Below, piece by piece: positions 17,550 to 28,036 of a DNA stretch of 64,000 nt. Made by a program: the position numbers and the translations under genes. The number at the start of each line of letters is the position of its first letter. Positions within the stretch are counted from its first letter, which is position 1. The stretch lies in assembly GCF_019048265.1 (NCBI RefSeq), contig NZ_CP077311.1, positions 3,295,001 through 3,359,000 on the forward strand. Direction: 5' to 3'. A model generated the notes under the pieces. It did not search any database, had not been told where the DNA came from, and saw only the letters and a list, made by a program, of their open reading frames with translations. Source of the stretch: Aeromonas sp. FDAARGOS 1405. GTDB lineage: Bacteria > Pseudomonadota > Gammaproteobacteria > Enterobacterales > Aeromonadaceae.

Positions 17550-18146
17550 TCAGGCAGCGGCTTTCAGCTGTACGGCGGCGGCTTTCTTGTGATCGCCGAT
17601 CGGCATTACGGTGCGGCCGAACTGCTCGTTGATCACGGTGGCCATGGCCAGGTAGATGGCGCTGGCACCACAGATGATCCCTTCGAAACCGGCGATGGTG
17701 CCGATCAGGGTGCTGCCTGTGAAGTCACGGGCGGCCAGCAGGAAGAACAGCACGGTCAGGGAGGCGAACACGAACTGCTTGGCGCGCGGGTAGTTGATGG
17801 TGCCAACCAGCATGAACAGGGTGAACATGCCCCACATCAGCAGATACCAACCCATGTAGGCGTGCGGAGTGGCTTCGGCCAGACCCATGGTCGGCATGAT
17901 CAGCAGGAACACCAGGCTCAGCCAGAACAGGCCGTAGGAGGTGAACGCAGTCACACCGAAGGTGTTGCCACGCTTGTATTCCATGATGCCAGCGATGATC
18001 TGGGCGATGCCGCCGTAGCACAGGCCCATGGCCAGGATCATGGCGCTGATGGGGAAGAAACCTGCGTTATGGATGTTCAGCAGGATGGTGGTCATACCGA
18101 AACCCATCAGACCCAGAGGGGCAGGGTTGGCCAATTTTTCGCTCAC
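17550..18146 (-). CDS. satP: Acetate/succinate transporter SatP (GPR1/FUN34/YaaH family)
   Basis: 198-residue membrane protein with six transmembrane helices. The family signature NPAPLGLMGFGMTT sits at about residues 6-19. Members form hexameric channels that move acetate and succinate. GTG 18146 is taken as the start: GGAG lies 8 bases upstream and the signature begins right after, as in E. coli SatP (188 residues); the longer in-frame extension is unlike the family. Together with actP this gives two acetate uptake routes. Confidence 0.92.
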   Translation of the reverse strand: MSEKLANPAPLGLMGFGMTTILLNIHNAGFFPISAMILAMGLCYGGIAQIIAGIMEYKRGNTFGVTAFTSYGLFWLSLVFLLIMPTMGLAEATPHAYMGWYLLMWGMFTLFMLVGTINYPRAKQFVFASLTVLFFLLAARDFTGSTLIGTIAGFEGIICGASAIYLAMATVINEQFGRTVMPIGDHKKAAAVQLKAAA

Positions 18147-18370
18147 GTGGCGTTCTCCAAAAATAGAGGTGGGGGTTAACAAAAGACGCGCGATTTTAGG
18201 CAGGCTGTGGCGCGCCCGCAAGGGGGCAAGGGGGATAAATCGTAAAAAAACTACGTGATTATTTGCATTAGCGGCCAAATGCTCACCAAGACAGGCTATT
18301 TGGTGAGCAAAAGGTGTCAAAATAGTTGAGGGGTTGTATTTTTATTACGCATTTGCGCAGTGCGGCGGCG

Positions 18371-21300
18371 TCACTGATCCAGTGTCAGGATCACTTTGGC
18401 TTCCTTGTCTTCTTCCTTGACCTGGCTGTCGAGCACGAACAGCCGCTCCGGGGCGATCCCCTGGCTGTCGACCAGAAACTCCTTGGTATTTTGCGCCCGG
18501 CGCATGGCGAGATTGCGCAGGGATTTGGCGGTGATGAGCTGCTGATCCCGCAGCAGGATCACCGCCTGGGCCCGCAGTGCCGCGCTCTCTTCATCCAGAT
18601 GGAGGCGATCGGCCAGATCTTCCAGATCTTCGCCAAAGCGCTCTTCATAGGCCTGGGCCAGCGCCTCTTGCAGGGCGGGGTCCTGTTCCAGCAGGTCAAG
18701 ATCCGCCTGATTGCCGGTGAGCTTGGCCAGTACCCGCTCCAGTTTTTGCCGTTGCAGGATGGGGCGCTCCTCGTTGAAGTTGACCTTGCCGCGAATGTTC
18801 ATGCTGAGCTTGGGTCTATCCTTGAGGGCCTGCGCCAGCTTGACCAGTTTCTCCTGCTGGGTGGGGGTGAGATCGGGATCCCCCGGCAGGAAGGGAAGTT
18901 CGTCGAGATCTTCGGTGCCATCGGCCAGCGAGGCGAGCAGGGAGAAGGGGGAGGTGATCGCCTTGCTCAGGGTGTTGCCCAGCACATCCCAGAAGATATT
19001 GCCGATGCTGAAATCCGGTTGATCGAGATCGCCCTTCACCTTGAGGTTCATCTGTATCACCCCGTTGGCATCGCTTAGCAGGGCGATGGCCAGCCCCAGC
19101 GGCAGATCCTTGGCCTGATCGCTCTTGATCTTCTCGCCCAGTTGCAGCTTCTTGATGGTGATGTCGTTATCCCCCTCCAGCCGGTTGCCCTCCAGCTTGT
19201 AGTGTAGTTTCATGGAGAGCTGCCCCTTGTCGATGGCATAACCGGCATAGGTGCCCGAATAGGGGGTAAAGGTGGTGAGCTCCAGATTGTGGAAAGCGAC
19301 CGCGATGTCGAGGATCGGGTTGGCGACCAGCAGGTTGGTACCGCCGCGAATGGTCACTGGCGCATAGCGATCCACCTTGCCGTTGAAGGCGAGATCGGAG
19401 CGTTGCCCCGGAATATTGCTGATATGGCGACTTTGGCCACCCAGCGAGGCGATATCGGCCACAAAATCCTGACTCAGACTGCGATCAGCAAAGCGCAGGT
19501 TGCCCTGCTCGGTGCGCAGCTGATCGATGGTGAAACGAAAGTCGGGAGCCTTGCTGCCTGCCGTCGCGTGAGTACCTTTGGTTGCCGCCGGTTGCGGCAA
19601 CAGCAGCTGTTGCAGGTTGGTGGTGCCATCCTCGTTGATCTCGATGCGGGCAAAGGGCTTGTTCAGAGCAATGTCCTTGATCCGCATCTGCTGGCTGATG
19701 CCGTCATACGTCAGACCGGTGAGAGCCAGGGTGTTGAACTCCAGCAGCCGCTGATTGTCTGCCCGATCGACTACTTTGAGCCCGTTGATATCGAGCCCCC
19801 CTTGCAGGGTCAGCTTGCTCAGATCTCCCTGGGCGGTGGTGGCGAGATCAAGTCTGCTCTTGCTGCTCAGCAGCCCGCTTTGCACCTTGATGCGTACCAG
19901 ATCGGCCAGATAGGGTTGTGCCAGCGTCAGGGGCAGCCCCTGCTGGTTGATGTCGCCGCTTAAGGTGAAAGGAGTCAGGGTCAGTTGGCCATCAAAGGCG
20001 AGGGGGCTGCTCTGGTTGAACTGGGTGGCCAGAGTCAGTTTGCTCGGTTGCTCCCCCTTGCTGCCCAGTGGTCCCAGCACCAGCTTGAGGCCGGAGAGCT
20101 GGCGTGCCTGCGGTTTGCCGCTACTCGATTCGGTGAGGGTGAGAGCACCCTTGTCGATAAGGATCTGCTTGATCTGCCACTGCCAGGGTTTGTCTGGCGC
20201 ATGTTTCTTGCTGTTACCGGCTGTTTTTGCTTGTTGTGCCGACTTGGGCGCCGCATTGTTGGCCACCTCGTTTGCGGTGTGGGCCCCTTTGACGGGCTTG
20301 GCGGGGGCCTGTTCAATCAGCAAGTCAGCCAGATCCAGCTCCTGCTGTGGGTTGAGGGTGGCCTTGAGCAGGGGCTGTTGCAGGGTCATTTTGCCGATCT
20401 GGAGCGACTGTTTCTGGCCATCGACAGCCAATTCGCTCAGGGCCAACTGGCCGAAGCGGGCAAATTCGTCGCCCTTGTGTTTTTTAAGCTGCCAGTTGTC
20501 CAGGGTCAGCTTGCCTTTGGACAATTGCCACAGTACCCCTTGCTTGCCCTCTTTAAGCTGGTACTCCACCTCTGCATTGGCGTGGCCTTTGGCCAGATCC
20601 AGCTTGAGATAGGGTGCCCAGAGCGGGGCGAAGGGTTTCAGCTCGACCTGCTTGAGGCTCACCTTACCCTGACCCATGCCGCTCATCACATCGAGTTTGC
20701 CGTGAGCGGCGAGGCTGCTTTTGCCGTTGATGGCGGCGCTCAGCTGATAGGCGGTCGGGTGATTTGCCTCGGTGCGCAGGTTATCGAGCTTGAGGGTCAC
20801 TTTTTCCAGACTGAGGGGCGGCAACCAGCCGGGTTCGCTCTCCTTGCGCTGATCCTGATAGCGCACATGGCCGTCAGTGACATTGACACTTGCAATATCG
20901 ACCAGCAGCGGGGCGCTGGCTGTTTCGGGCTCGGAGGAGGGGGCAGGGGCGAGCAGGGTGGCTAGCGCATCGGTCAGATTGAGCCGAACATCCCCCTTTT
21001 TGTCTGCCAGCCGTTGCAACAGCACCACGGGTTTGGTCAGGGTGACGGCGGAAAGCACGACCCCTTTCTGCTGCCAGCTGGCTTGCAGGTCGGGGGTGAT
21101 AAAGAGCTGCTCAAAACCGATGATGGGCTGCTGCTTGGCATCGAGCAAGGCAGTCGCGCCGAGAGTGAGAGAAGGGTTGCGCAGCCCTACGTCAATCTCC
21201 CCCAGCGTCAGTTGCAGGCCATAGTGCTCGGCCAGCCAGCCGGGCAGATAGCGCTGGACCAGACGGGGGGTTTGCCACAGCAGCAGAGTGATCAGGATAA

Positions 21301-21373
21301 GAAACAGCAGGAAAGCGTAGGCAAGGTAGCGCAGCAAGCGGAGCTTGGGGGACGCGGGCTCGGTGGTGTTCAT
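18371..21373 (-). CDS. AsmA-like DUF748 envelope protein
   Basis: 1000-residue protein with one N-terminal membrane helix (about 13-33) and a very long periplasmic part made of DUF748/AsmA-type repeats rich in beta strands (for example GLRNPSLTLGATALLDAKQQ). It ends in a helical segment and an OmpA-like block (MRRAQNTKEFLVDSQGIAPERLFVLDSQVK). AsmA-like proteins bridge the envelope and handle lipids or outer-membrane biogenesis; a specific role is unknown. ATG 21373 is chosen because GGGAG lies 8 bases upstream; 21388 is an alternative. A low-complexity AK-rich linker lies near residues 355-395. Confidence 0.85.
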   Translation of the reverse strand: MNTTEPASPKLRLLRYLAYAFLLFLILITLLLWQTPRLVQRYLPGWLAEHYGLQLTLGEIDVGLRNPSLTLGATALLDAKQQPIIGFEQLFITPDLQASWQQKGVVLSAVTLTKPVVLLQRLADKKGDVRLNLTDALATLLAPAPSSEPETASAPLLVDIASVNVTDGHVRYQDQRKESEPGWLPPLSLEKVTLKLDNLRTEANHPTAYQLSAAINGKSSLAAHGKLDVMSGMGQGKVSLKQVELKPFAPLWAPYLKLDLAKGHANAEVEYQLKEGKQGVLWQLSKGKLTLDNWQLKKHKGDEFARFGQLALSELAVDGQKQSLQIGKMTLQQPLLKATLNPQQELDLADLLIEQAPAKPVKGAHTANEVANNAAPKSAQQAKTAGNSKKHAPDKPWQWQIKQILIDKGALTLTESSSGKPQARQLSGLKLVLGPLGSKGEQPSKLTLATQFNQSSPLAFDGQLTLTPFTLSGDINQQGLPLTLAQPYLADLVRIKVQSGLLSSKSRLDLATTAQGDLSKLTLQGGLDINGLKVVDRADNQRLLEFNTLALTGLTYDGISQQMRIKDIALNKPFARIEINEDGTTNLQQLLLPQPAATKGTHATAGSKAPDFRFTIDQLRTEQGNLRFADRSLSQDFVADIASLGGQSRHISNIPGQRSDLAFNGKVDRYAPVTIRGGTNLLVANPILDIAVAFHNLELTTFTPYSGTYAGYAIDKGQLSMKLHYKLEGNRLEGDNDITIKKLQLGEKIKSDQAKDLPLGLAIALLSDANGVIQMNLKVKGDLDQPDFSIGNIFWDVLGNTLSKAITSPFSLLASLADGTEDLDELPFLPGDPDLTPTQQEKLVKLAQALKDRPKLSMNIRGKVNFNEERPILQRQKLERVLAKLTGNQADLDLLEQDPALQEALAQAYEERFGEDLEDLADRLHLDEESAALRAQAVILLRDQQLITAKSLRNLAMRRAQNTKEFLVDSQGIAPERLFVLDSQVKEEDKEAKVILTLDQ

Positions 21374-21425
21374 TTGGTGCACTCCCATTTGGTTCCCGCC
21401 ATGGTACAGAAAAGCTGGATAGTAA

Positions 21426-22187
21426 TCATGGGGTTGCGTGCTGTTGTACGCCGTACTTTGTCCAAAGGCGATCCAGTTCACCCTTTTTTTGCAGCGCTGC
21501 CAGCCACTGTTCCAGCTGGGCAGGGGTAATGGGAGCCTCAGGGTGAAGGATGGCTCGGTGTTGATACTGTTGATCCCATTTTTGCGAGATCAGCAGCTGG
21601 TTGGCTGTGTCGGGATGGGCCAGCAGATACTGGTTAAGGTAAGAGACGTTGATAATGGCTACCTCGCCACGTCCTTTGAGCAGTGCTTGCAGGGCGCTGA
21701 CATTGTCTTTGACCAGGGTGATATTGAGCTTGCGCTGCAGGTAGATGGGATCGGCATTGAACTGGCCGATGCCGTAGTGGTAGCCGGTCACCCCGATAAG
21801 GTGGTGCCGAGAGGGGTCATCGAAAAAGCGCTGATCCCGGCCCTCTTTGCTCAGGGCCACATAGACTTCGCCACCACCGAGAAAAGGCGCAGTCATCTTG
21901 AGTTTCTCCGTTTGCCAGCCCCAGTTGCTGTCTTCAAACAGCATCAACGAAAAGCGACCCATATCAAGCGCTTTGTAGCGGTTGGCAGCCGAGGTGGGGA
22001 CAAAGACGAAGGTCACCTCTTTTTGCACCGCGTTGAGCTGCTCGATAAGATCCAGTGTCAGCCCTTCATAGTGCGCATCTGAGAGTTTGACCACGAAGGG
22101 CGCATAGGGATAGCCACCAACCTTGATGAGGGGATGGCTCCAGCCAGAGAGGCTGAACAAGAGCAAAAACCAGCACCAATATCTCAT
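21426..22187 (-). CDS. Periplasmic amino-acid-type solute-binding protein
   Basis: 253 residues with a signal peptide (about 1-17, MRYWCWFLLLFSLSGWS) and a family-3 solute-binding fold: GGYPYAPFVV, YEGLTLDLIEQL and a C-terminal LEQWLAALQKKGELDRLWTKYG. No ABC permease or ATPase is adjacent, so it may serve as an orphan sensor or environmental binding protein. It follows liuR by about 36 bases on the same strand and could be read through from the liu operon. Confidence 0.8.
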   Translation of the reverse strand: MRYWCWFLLLFSLSGWSHPLIKVGGYPYAPFVVKLSDAHYEGLTLDLIEQLNAVQKEVTFVFVPTSAANRYKALDMGRFSLMLFEDSNWGWQTEKLKMTAPFLGGGEVYVALSKEGRDQRFFDDPSRHHLIGVTGYHYGIGQFNADPIYLQRKLNITLVKDNVSALQALLKGRGEVAIINVSYLNQYLLAHPDTANQLLISQKWDQQYQHRAILHPEAPITPAQLEQWLAALQKKGELDRLWTKYGVQQHATP

Positions 22188-22223
22188 GGGATCCCCAGGG
22201 CAATAGCTTGCTCCCAGATTCGG

Positions 22224-22634
22224 TTAATCTGCGCCAGTTTTCAAGCTGTTAAGGGAATTAACACAGCGCTGTTCGGCGGCTTCCAGCTCGGCCATCACCA
22301 TCTGGATATCCTCCAGTTGCTGGCGCAGGGCGCCGCGTTTTGCCTCGATCAGCTGGATCATGGAGTGGAGCTGGGTTTTGCTCGATTTGTCGGTGTCGTA
22401 CATATCGAACAGCTCGCGGATCTCGGCCAGGCTAAACCCCAGCCGTTTGCCGCGCAGGGTCAATTTGAGCCGGATCTTGTCCCGATGGCTGTAGATGCGG
22501 GTTTGCCCCTCCCGCAGCGGGGTGAGCAGCCCCTCATCCTCGTAGTAGCGGATGGTGCGCGGCGTGACATCGAATTCGTGGGCCAGCTCCGAAATGCTGT
22601 AGGTGATCTCCTTGCCGGGCAGGGAACGGGACAT
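22224..22634 (-). CDS. liuR: MerR-family regulator LiuR
   Basis: 136-residue MerR-type regulator: winged helix YSISELAHEFDVTPRTIRYY near residues 11-30, then a dimerisation coiled coil (IEAKRGALRQQLEDIQMVMAELEAAE). It lacks the cysteine-rich metal loop. In other gammaproteobacteria LiuR controls branched-chain amino acid and fatty acid catabolism. ATG 22634 has AGGAG 8 bases upstream; the ATG at 22640 is too close to the site. The gene sits at the 3' end of the liu operon next to liuE, whereas liuR is usually its first gene. A candidate operator lies upstream of liuA (29288-29303). Confidence 0.87.
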   Translation of the reverse strand: MSRSLPGKEITYSISELAHEFDVTPRTIRYYEDEGLLTPLREGQTRIYSHRDKIRLKLTLRGKRLGFSLAEIRELFDMYDTDKSSKTQLHSMIQLIEAKRGALRQQLEDIQMVMAELEAAEQRCVNSLNSLKTGAD

Positions 22635-22636
22635 GG

Positions 22637-23605
22637 TCATGACTCCTGTTGCTGGGCGTGTGGCTGGCAGAGGCGGGCACGCAGCCGTTCGGCATTGGCG
22701 TGCAAGGCCTGACCGACCCGCGAGCCGTTGGGACGGCCGAGCTGCTCGCTCACCCACTGGCCGGTGGCCGCCAGTTTGTCGAGATCCACCCCGGTCGTCA
22801 TGCCAAGGCCGTGCAGCAGGTAGACCACCTCTTCTGACGCTACATTGCCGGAGGCGCCCGGCGCATAGGGGCAGCCGCCAAGCCCCGCCACCGAGCAGTC
22901 GATGGTGCGAATGCCGCGCTCCAGCGCGGGTAGCAGGTTGGCCAACCCCTGGCCGTAGGTGTCGTGAAAATGGACCGCGAGTCGACCCGCCGGGATCTCG
23001 TGCAGCACCGCATCCAGCATGGGCGCCACCGTGCCCGGAGTGCCGACGCCTATGGTGTCCCCCAGCGAAATTTCGTGGCAGCCGAGATCCAGCAACTGCT
23101 CGGCCATGGCGGCGACCCGTTTCGGGCGGGTCGGGCCATCAAACGGGCAGGCGATGACGGTGGAGAGGTAGCCACGCACCTTGATGCCGAGGCGGCGCGC
23201 CTCCTGCACCAGCGGGGCGAAGCGCACCAGCGACTCCTCCACGCTGATGCCGATATTGGCGCGGGTAAAACCGTCGGAGCAGGCGGTGAAGAGGCCAATC
23301 TCATCGGCGCGGGCGGCAATGGCTGCCTGCAAGCCTTGCAGATTGGGCACCAGTGCGCCGTAACGGGTTGAGCCCTTGCGCGGCAGTGCCTCGAACAGCG
23401 CTGCGGAGTCCGCCATCTGCGGCACCTTTTTGGCAGAGACAAAGGCTCCCACCTCGATGCGCTGCAGACCGCTGTCGGTAAGGCGCTGGATCAGCTCCAG
23501 CCGCTGTACCAGGGAGAGGGGCGCAGCTTCATTTTGCAGGCCATCTCGCGGCCCCATCTCCACCAGACTGACCCTGTCGTCACGGACGTCCTGTGATCGG
23601 TTCAT
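22637..23605 (-). CDS. liuE: Hydroxymethylglutaryl-CoA lyase
   Basis: 322 residues. It cleaves HMG-CoA to acetoacetate and acetyl-CoA, the last step of leucine degradation. VEMGPRDGLQNE (metal and substrate site) begins near residue 15, and the catalytic cysteine is in GGCPYAPGASGN. ATG 23605 has GGAGG 7 bases upstream and overlaps the liuD stop (ATGA), so translation is coupled. Confidence 0.94.
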   Translation of the reverse strand: MNRSQDVRDDRVSLVEMGPRDGLQNEAAPLSLVQRLELIQRLTDSGLQRIEVGAFVSAKKVPQMADSAALFEALPRKGSTRYGALVPNLQGLQAAIAARADEIGLFTACSDGFTRANIGISVEESLVRFAPLVQEARRLGIKVRGYLSTVIACPFDGPTRPKRVAAMAEQLLDLGCHEISLGDTIGVGTPGTVAPMLDAVLHEIPAGRLAVHFHDTYGQGLANLLPALERGIRTIDCSVAGLGGCPYAPGASGNVASEEVVYLLHGLGMTTGVDLDKLAATGQWVSEQLGRPNGSRVGQALHANAERLRARLCQPHAQQQES

Positions 23606-25572
23606 GGGTGTTCCTCCTGTGAAGCAGTCTCTTCGACAAAGCGCACCAGCACGGCCCCCTGGCTTACCTGCTCGCCCTGCTTGCACTGCAGGGTTTCAAT
23701 TACCCCATCCCGCTCTGCACGCAACTGGTGTTCCATCTTCATCGCCTCCAGCACCAGCAGGGGTTGTCCCTTGCTGACTGTTTGGCCGGGTTCGACCAAC
23801 ACGGCTACCACGATGCCGTGCATGGGGGCGATGGCGCCCTGCGCCTTCTCGTTTGCCTGCTCATGGTAGTGACTGTGCAGCTGATCATCGGCCGCGAAGC
23901 GGATGCGCTGGCCCCCTAGGGTCATGATGAAGGCTGCCTCCGAGCCTGCGACCGTCTGAATGGGGATCTGTTGCCAGCAGTCACCCTGCTGCAGCCGGAT
24001 ATTATCGTCACCTCTCTGGTAGCAACGGGTCTCCCCTTGCCACTCAAACTGGCCGCCATGATCGTTAAGGGTCAATACCCGGTGCTCATCACCAATGCGT
24101 ACCGCCGCTGCCCAGCAGCGAGCCGGCCCTAGCCGAAATCCGCAGGCTTGCTGCCAGGGGGCGGTGCCCGCAGGGCGGCTCGCCAGCCAGAGGGTGGCCA
24201 GCGGCCAGGCGAGTTCAGGAATGGGCTGCGCTGTGGTGGGAATGGGCCACTGGGTATGGTGGCCCATGGCCAGGACGTCAGGCTCTTCACAAAGGCGCAG
24301 CAAGAGCGCGCCGTTGTGCACCAGCGGGCCGAGATCCAGTGCCGCCAGCGCATCGGCCAGTTGGGCGAACGCCTCGGTGCGGCTCTGGCCGTGGGCGATC
24401 AGCTTGGCGATCATGGGATCGTAATAGGGGCTCACCTCATCGCCAGCGGTGACGCCGGTGTCGATGCGCACGCCAACGGGCCAGTGGAGCCAGTGGATAG
24501 GCCCGCTGGCGGGCAGAAAACCGGCCGCCACATCCTCGGCGTAGAGGCGCGCCTCCACTGCATGGCCGCGCAGCACCACTTCCTCTTGGGTGAGTGGCAG
24601 CGGCTTGCCTTCGGCCACGGCCAGCTGCCAGGCCACCAGATCCTGCCCGGTCACCGTTTCGGTGACCGGATGCTCCACCTGCAGCCGGGTGTTCATCTCC
24701 ATAAAGAAGAACTCATCCTTGCAGAGCAGGAACTCGATGGTGCCAGCCCCCTGATAATGGATGGCTTTGGCTGCGGCCACGGCTGCCTCCCCCATGGCGC
24801 GGCGCAGAGCCGGAGGGATGTCGGGGGCGGGCGCCTCTTCGATCACCTTCTGATGGCGTCGCTGCAAGGAGCAGTCCCTGTCCCCCAGATAGATGGCGTT
24901 GCCGAGGCTATCGGCAAAGACCTGTACTTCCACGTGGCGAGCCTGGGGCAGATAGCGCTCGAGCAGTACCAGATCGTCACCAAAGGCAGCCTTGGCTTCC
25001 CGTTTGACGGCTGCCAGCGACTCGTGAAAGTCGGCCAGCTGATCGACCCGGCGCATCCCCTTGCCACCGCCGCCACTGGCCGCTTTGATAAGTAGCGGGA
25101 AGCCAATCTGGCTCGCCAGATCGCGCAAGAAGTCCGGCCGTTGATCCGTGCCGTGATAGCCAGGCAGTACAGGTACACCGGCAGCCTGCATCAGCGCCTT
25201 GGCCCCCGATTTGTCGCCCATGGCGAGAATGGCGGCGCCGCTTGGGCCGACAAAGCGCAGGCCGCGCTGTTCGCAGGCGGTGGCAAAATCGCTGTTTTCC
25301 GACAGAAAACCGTAACCGGGATGGATGGCATCGGCGTGCGCCTCTTTGGCAATCTTCAGCACCTTGCCGGTGTCGAGATAGCTCTCTCTGGCCGGTGCGG
25401 GCCCCAGATGCCAGGCCTCATCGGCCAGACGGGTGTGCATGGCAAGGGCGTCGGCATCGGAGTAGAGGGCGATGGTGTGAATGCCGAGGCGTTTCGCCGT
25501 CTTGATGATGCGCACGGCGATTTCGCCGCGGTTGGCAATTAGCAGGCGTTTAATCTGAATGTGATGGGTCAT
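23602..25572 (-). CDS. liuD: Methylcrotonyl-CoA carboxylase, biotin-containing alpha subunit
   Basis: 656 residues: biotin carboxylase domain (about 1-450; KAASGGGGKGMRRV glycine-rich ATP loop, HPGYGFLSEN, EMNTRLQVEHPVTE) and a C-terminal biotinyl domain with the attachment lysine in LEAMKMEH. Pairs with LiuB to carboxylate 3-methylcrotonyl-CoA. Start ATG 25572 overlaps the liuC stop, as do the other gene junctions of this operon. Confidence 0.94.
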   Translation of the reverse strand: MTHHIQIKRLLIANRGEIAVRIIKTAKRLGIHTIALYSDADALAMHTRLADEAWHLGPAPARESYLDTGKVLKIAKEAHADAIHPGYGFLSENSDFATACEQRGLRFVGPSGAAILAMGDKSGAKALMQAAGVPVLPGYHGTDQRPDFLRDLASQIGFPLLIKAASGGGGKGMRRVDQLADFHESLAAVKREAKAAFGDDLVLLERYLPQARHVEVQVFADSLGNAIYLGDRDCSLQRRHQKVIEEAPAPDIPPALRRAMGEAAVAAAKAIHYQGAGTIEFLLCKDEFFFMEMNTRLQVEHPVTETVTGQDLVAWQLAVAEGKPLPLTQEEVVLRGHAVEARLYAEDVAAGFLPASGPIHWLHWPVGVRIDTGVTAGDEVSPYYDPMIAKLIAHGQSRTEAFAQLADALAALDLGPLVHNGALLLRLCEEPDVLAMGHHTQWPIPTTAQPIPELAWPLATLWLASRPAGTAPWQQACGFRLGPARCWAAAVRIGDEHRVLTLNDHGGQFEWQGETRCYQRGDDNIRLQQGDCWQQIPIQTVAGSEAAFIMTLGGQRIRFAADDQLHSHYHEQANEKAQGAIAPMHGIVVAVLVEPGQTVSKGQPLLVLEAMKMEHQLRAERDGVIETLQCKQGEQVSQGAVLVRFVEETASQEEHP

Positions 25573-26423
25573 GTCTCATCCTTGAAACGGGGACGCCAGG
25601 CAGGAGGACGTTTGTCGAAGAAGGCCTGCATCCCCTCCTGGGCTTCGAGCCCCACCCGTACCCGGGCGATGGTCTCGACGGTTTTCTCTTCGTAGAGGCG
25701 GGACGGGTGGGCCTCTATCGCTGCCAGCAGTCGTTTGGTCTCTTTCATCGCTTCCGGCCCGTTGCGGCACAGGCGCAGGGCTTGCGCCCGCCCTTCCGCC
25801 AGCAGTTGATCCGGTTTGCAGAGTTGATGCGCCACATTGAGCCGACAGGCGGTGATGGCATCGAACGGCTCGGCACTGAGCATGTAGCGGCGCGCCTGAC
25901 GCATTCCCATGGTGCGCACCACGTAGGGGCTGATCACCGCAGGCACCAGCCCCAGGCTCACCTCGGAGAGGCAGAAGCGCGCATCATCGCTGGCCAGCAC
26001 CAGATCGCAGGCGCAGATCAGCCCCAGCGCCCCGCCATAGGCAGCCCCTTGTACCAGTGCCACCGTAGGGAAGGGGAGTTCGTCGAGGGTCTGCATCAGC
26101 CGCGCCAATACCCGGGCGTCTTCGCGATTGTGCTCAAAATCGGCGTGAGCCAGATTGCGCATCCAGTTGAGATCGGCGCCCGCGCAAAAGTGTTTGCCTT
26201 CGGCACGTAACAGCAGGGCGTGAGGGCGTTCGGTGAGATCATGACCATGGAGATGGGCCAGATCATCGAGGCAGTCGAGCAGCCCCAGCATCAGGTCGGC
26301 ATCAAAGGCGTTGTGGCGGGCCGGGCGCGACAGCACCAGCTCGGCCAGCGGGCCGTGCCGCTCCAGCCGAAACGGGCCCTGTGTTGAAGAGCCAAGTGCT
26401 GAGGAAGTAAGTGGATCTGACAT
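25569..26423 (-). CDS. liuC: Methylglutaconyl-CoA hydratase (crotonase family)
   Basis: 284 residues, crotonase fold: LSRPARHNAFDADLM, the oxyanion region GKHFCAGADLNWMRN, and GGALGLICACDLVLASDDARFCLSE-type core (family features near residues 120-150). Position between the two carboxylase subunit genes assigns it to hydration of 3-methylglutaconyl-CoA to HMG-CoA. ATG 26423 is preceded by AAGGAG at 7 bases. Confidence 0.92.
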   Translation of the reverse strand: MSDPLTSSALGSSTQGPFRLERHGPLAELVLSRPARHNAFDADLMLGLLDCLDDLAHLHGHDLTERPHALLLRAEGKHFCAGADLNWMRNLAHADFEHNREDARVLARLMQTLDELPFPTVALVQGAAYGGALGLICACDLVLASDDARFCLSEVSLGLVPAVISPYVVRTMGMRQARRYMLSAEPFDAITACRLNVAHQLCKPDQLLAEGRAQALRLCRNGPEAMKETKRLLAAIEAHPSRLYEEKTVETIARVRVGLEAQEGMQAFFDKRPPAWRPRFKDET

Positions 26424-26434
26424 CGTTTTGCTCC

Positions 26435-28036
26435 TTACATCCGGAAGATACCGTACTGCTCGGGTTCAATGTGGGCACCCTGACAGGCGGCGAGCGCCAG
26501 CGCCAGCACGGTGCGGCTCTGGGCCGGGTCAATGACGCCATCATCCCACAGGCGGGCGCTGGCGTAGTAGGGGTGACCCTGCCGCTCATACTGCTCGATC
26601 ACCGGGGCACGGATGGCGGCCGCTTCCTGCTCGCTCACATCTTTGCCCTCGGCAGCCAGCTTGTCCCGACGCACCTGCACCAGCACCCCGGCAGCTTGCT
26701 CGCCCCCCATGACAGAGATGCGGCTGTTGGGCCAGCTAAAGAGAAAATCGGGCTCATAAGCGCGGCCGCACATGCCGTAGTTGCCGGCACCAAAGCTGCC
26801 GCCGACGATCAGGGTGATCTTGGGCACCCGGCTGCAGGCCACTGCGGTGACCAGCTTGGCGCCGTGCTTGGCGATCCCCTCTTTTTCTGCGCTACTCCCC
26901 ACCATAAAGCCGGTGATGTTCTGCAAAAAGAGCAGCGGGATGGCACGCCGGTTACAGAGTTGGATAAAGTGGGCCCCCTTCTGGGCACTGTCGCTGTGCA
27001 GCACGCCGTTGTTGGCGAGGATGCCCACTTCCATGCCGCAAATACGGGCAAAGCCGGTCACCAGTGTGGTGCCGAACAGCGCCTTGAATTCGTCAAAATC
27101 AGAGCCATCCACCAGTCGTGCAATCAGTTCGCGGGCGTCGTAAGGGCGTTTGAGACTGGTGCCCACCAGACCGTAGAGCTCCTCGATCGGGTAGCAGGGG
27201 GGTTCGTAGCCGGGGCTGCTCTCTACCGGATTGCTGCCCAAATGAGTCACCAGCGTACGGGCGATGGCCAGCGCGTGGGCATCGTCACGGGCCATATGAT
27301 CAGCAACTCCCGAGTGGGCGCAGTGTACCTCGGCGCCGCCCAGGGCCTCGGCGCTGATCTCCTCGCCGGTGGCGGCCTTGACCAGCGGCGGACCCGCCAG
27401 AAAGATGGTGGCTTGCTCCCTGACCATGATGGATTCATCAGCCATGGCGGGCACGTAGGCGCCGCCTGCAGTACAGAGCCCCATCACCACTGCCAGTTGA
27501 GGGATGTTTTGGGCCGACATGCGGGCCTGGTTGTAGAAGATGCGGCCAAAGTGATCCCGGTCGGGGAACACCTCATCCTGCATCGGCAGAAAGGCGCCGC
27601 CGGAATCCACAAGATAGAGGCAGGGGAGGCGCAGCCGCTCGGCGATGGCCTGGGCGCGCAGGTGTTTTTTCACCGTGAGCGGGTAGTAGGTGCCGCCTTT
27701 CACTGTGGCGTCGTTCACCACCAGCATGCAGAGCCGGCCCGAGACCCGACCGATGCCGGTGATGATACCGGCGGCGGGGACCGGCTCGTCATAGACCTGC
27801 CAGCCAGCCAGCGCCGAGAGTTCGAGAAACGGGGAGCCCGGGTCCAGCAGCTGATTGATGCGCTCGCGGGGCAACAGCTTGCCACGGGCCTGATGGCGGG
27901 CGTTGTTGGCCGTGCCGCCCCCTTGCGCGATCTCGGCAATGCGGGCGTGGAGATCGTCGACCAGCCCCTGCATAGCGGCCCGATTGGCCGTATATTCCGG
28001 GCTCGCCGTGTCGAGGCGGGAGTGGATACGACTCAT
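26435..28036 (-). CDS. liuB: Methylcrotonyl-CoA carboxylase, carboxyltransferase beta subunit
   Basis: 533 residues with the two-part acyl-CoA carboxylase carboxyltransferase domain. Hallmarks are [54 protein letters not shown] and [18 protein letters not shown] 28036 (MSRIHSRLD) overlaps the liuA stop; the longer upstream frame is antisense-like and not homologous. Confidence 0.95.
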   Translation of the reverse strand: MSRIHSRLDTASPEYTANRAAMQGLVDDLHARIAEIAQGGGTANNARHQARGKLLPRERINQLLDPGSPFLELSALAGWQVYDEPVPAAGIITGIGRVSGRLCMLVVNDATVKGGTYYPLTVKKHLRAQAIAERLRLPCLYLVDSGGAFLPMQDEVFPDRDHFGRIFYNQARMSAQNIPQLAVVMGLCTAGGAYVPAMADESIMVREQATIFLAGPPLVKAATGEEISAEALGGAEVHCAHSGVADHMARDDAHALAIARTLVTHLGSNPVESSPGYEPPCYPIEELYGLVGTSLKRPYDARELIARLVDGSDFDEFKALFGTTLVTGFARICGMEVGILANNGVLHSDSAQKGAHFIQLCNRRAIPLLFLQNITGFMVGSSAEKEGIAKHGAKLVTAVACSRVPKITLIVGGSFGAGNYGMCGRAYEPDFLFSWPNSRISVMGGEQAAGVLVQVRRDKLAAEGKDVSEQEAAAIRAPVIEQYERQGHPYYASARLWDDGVIDPAQSRTVLALALAACQGAHIEPEQYGIFRM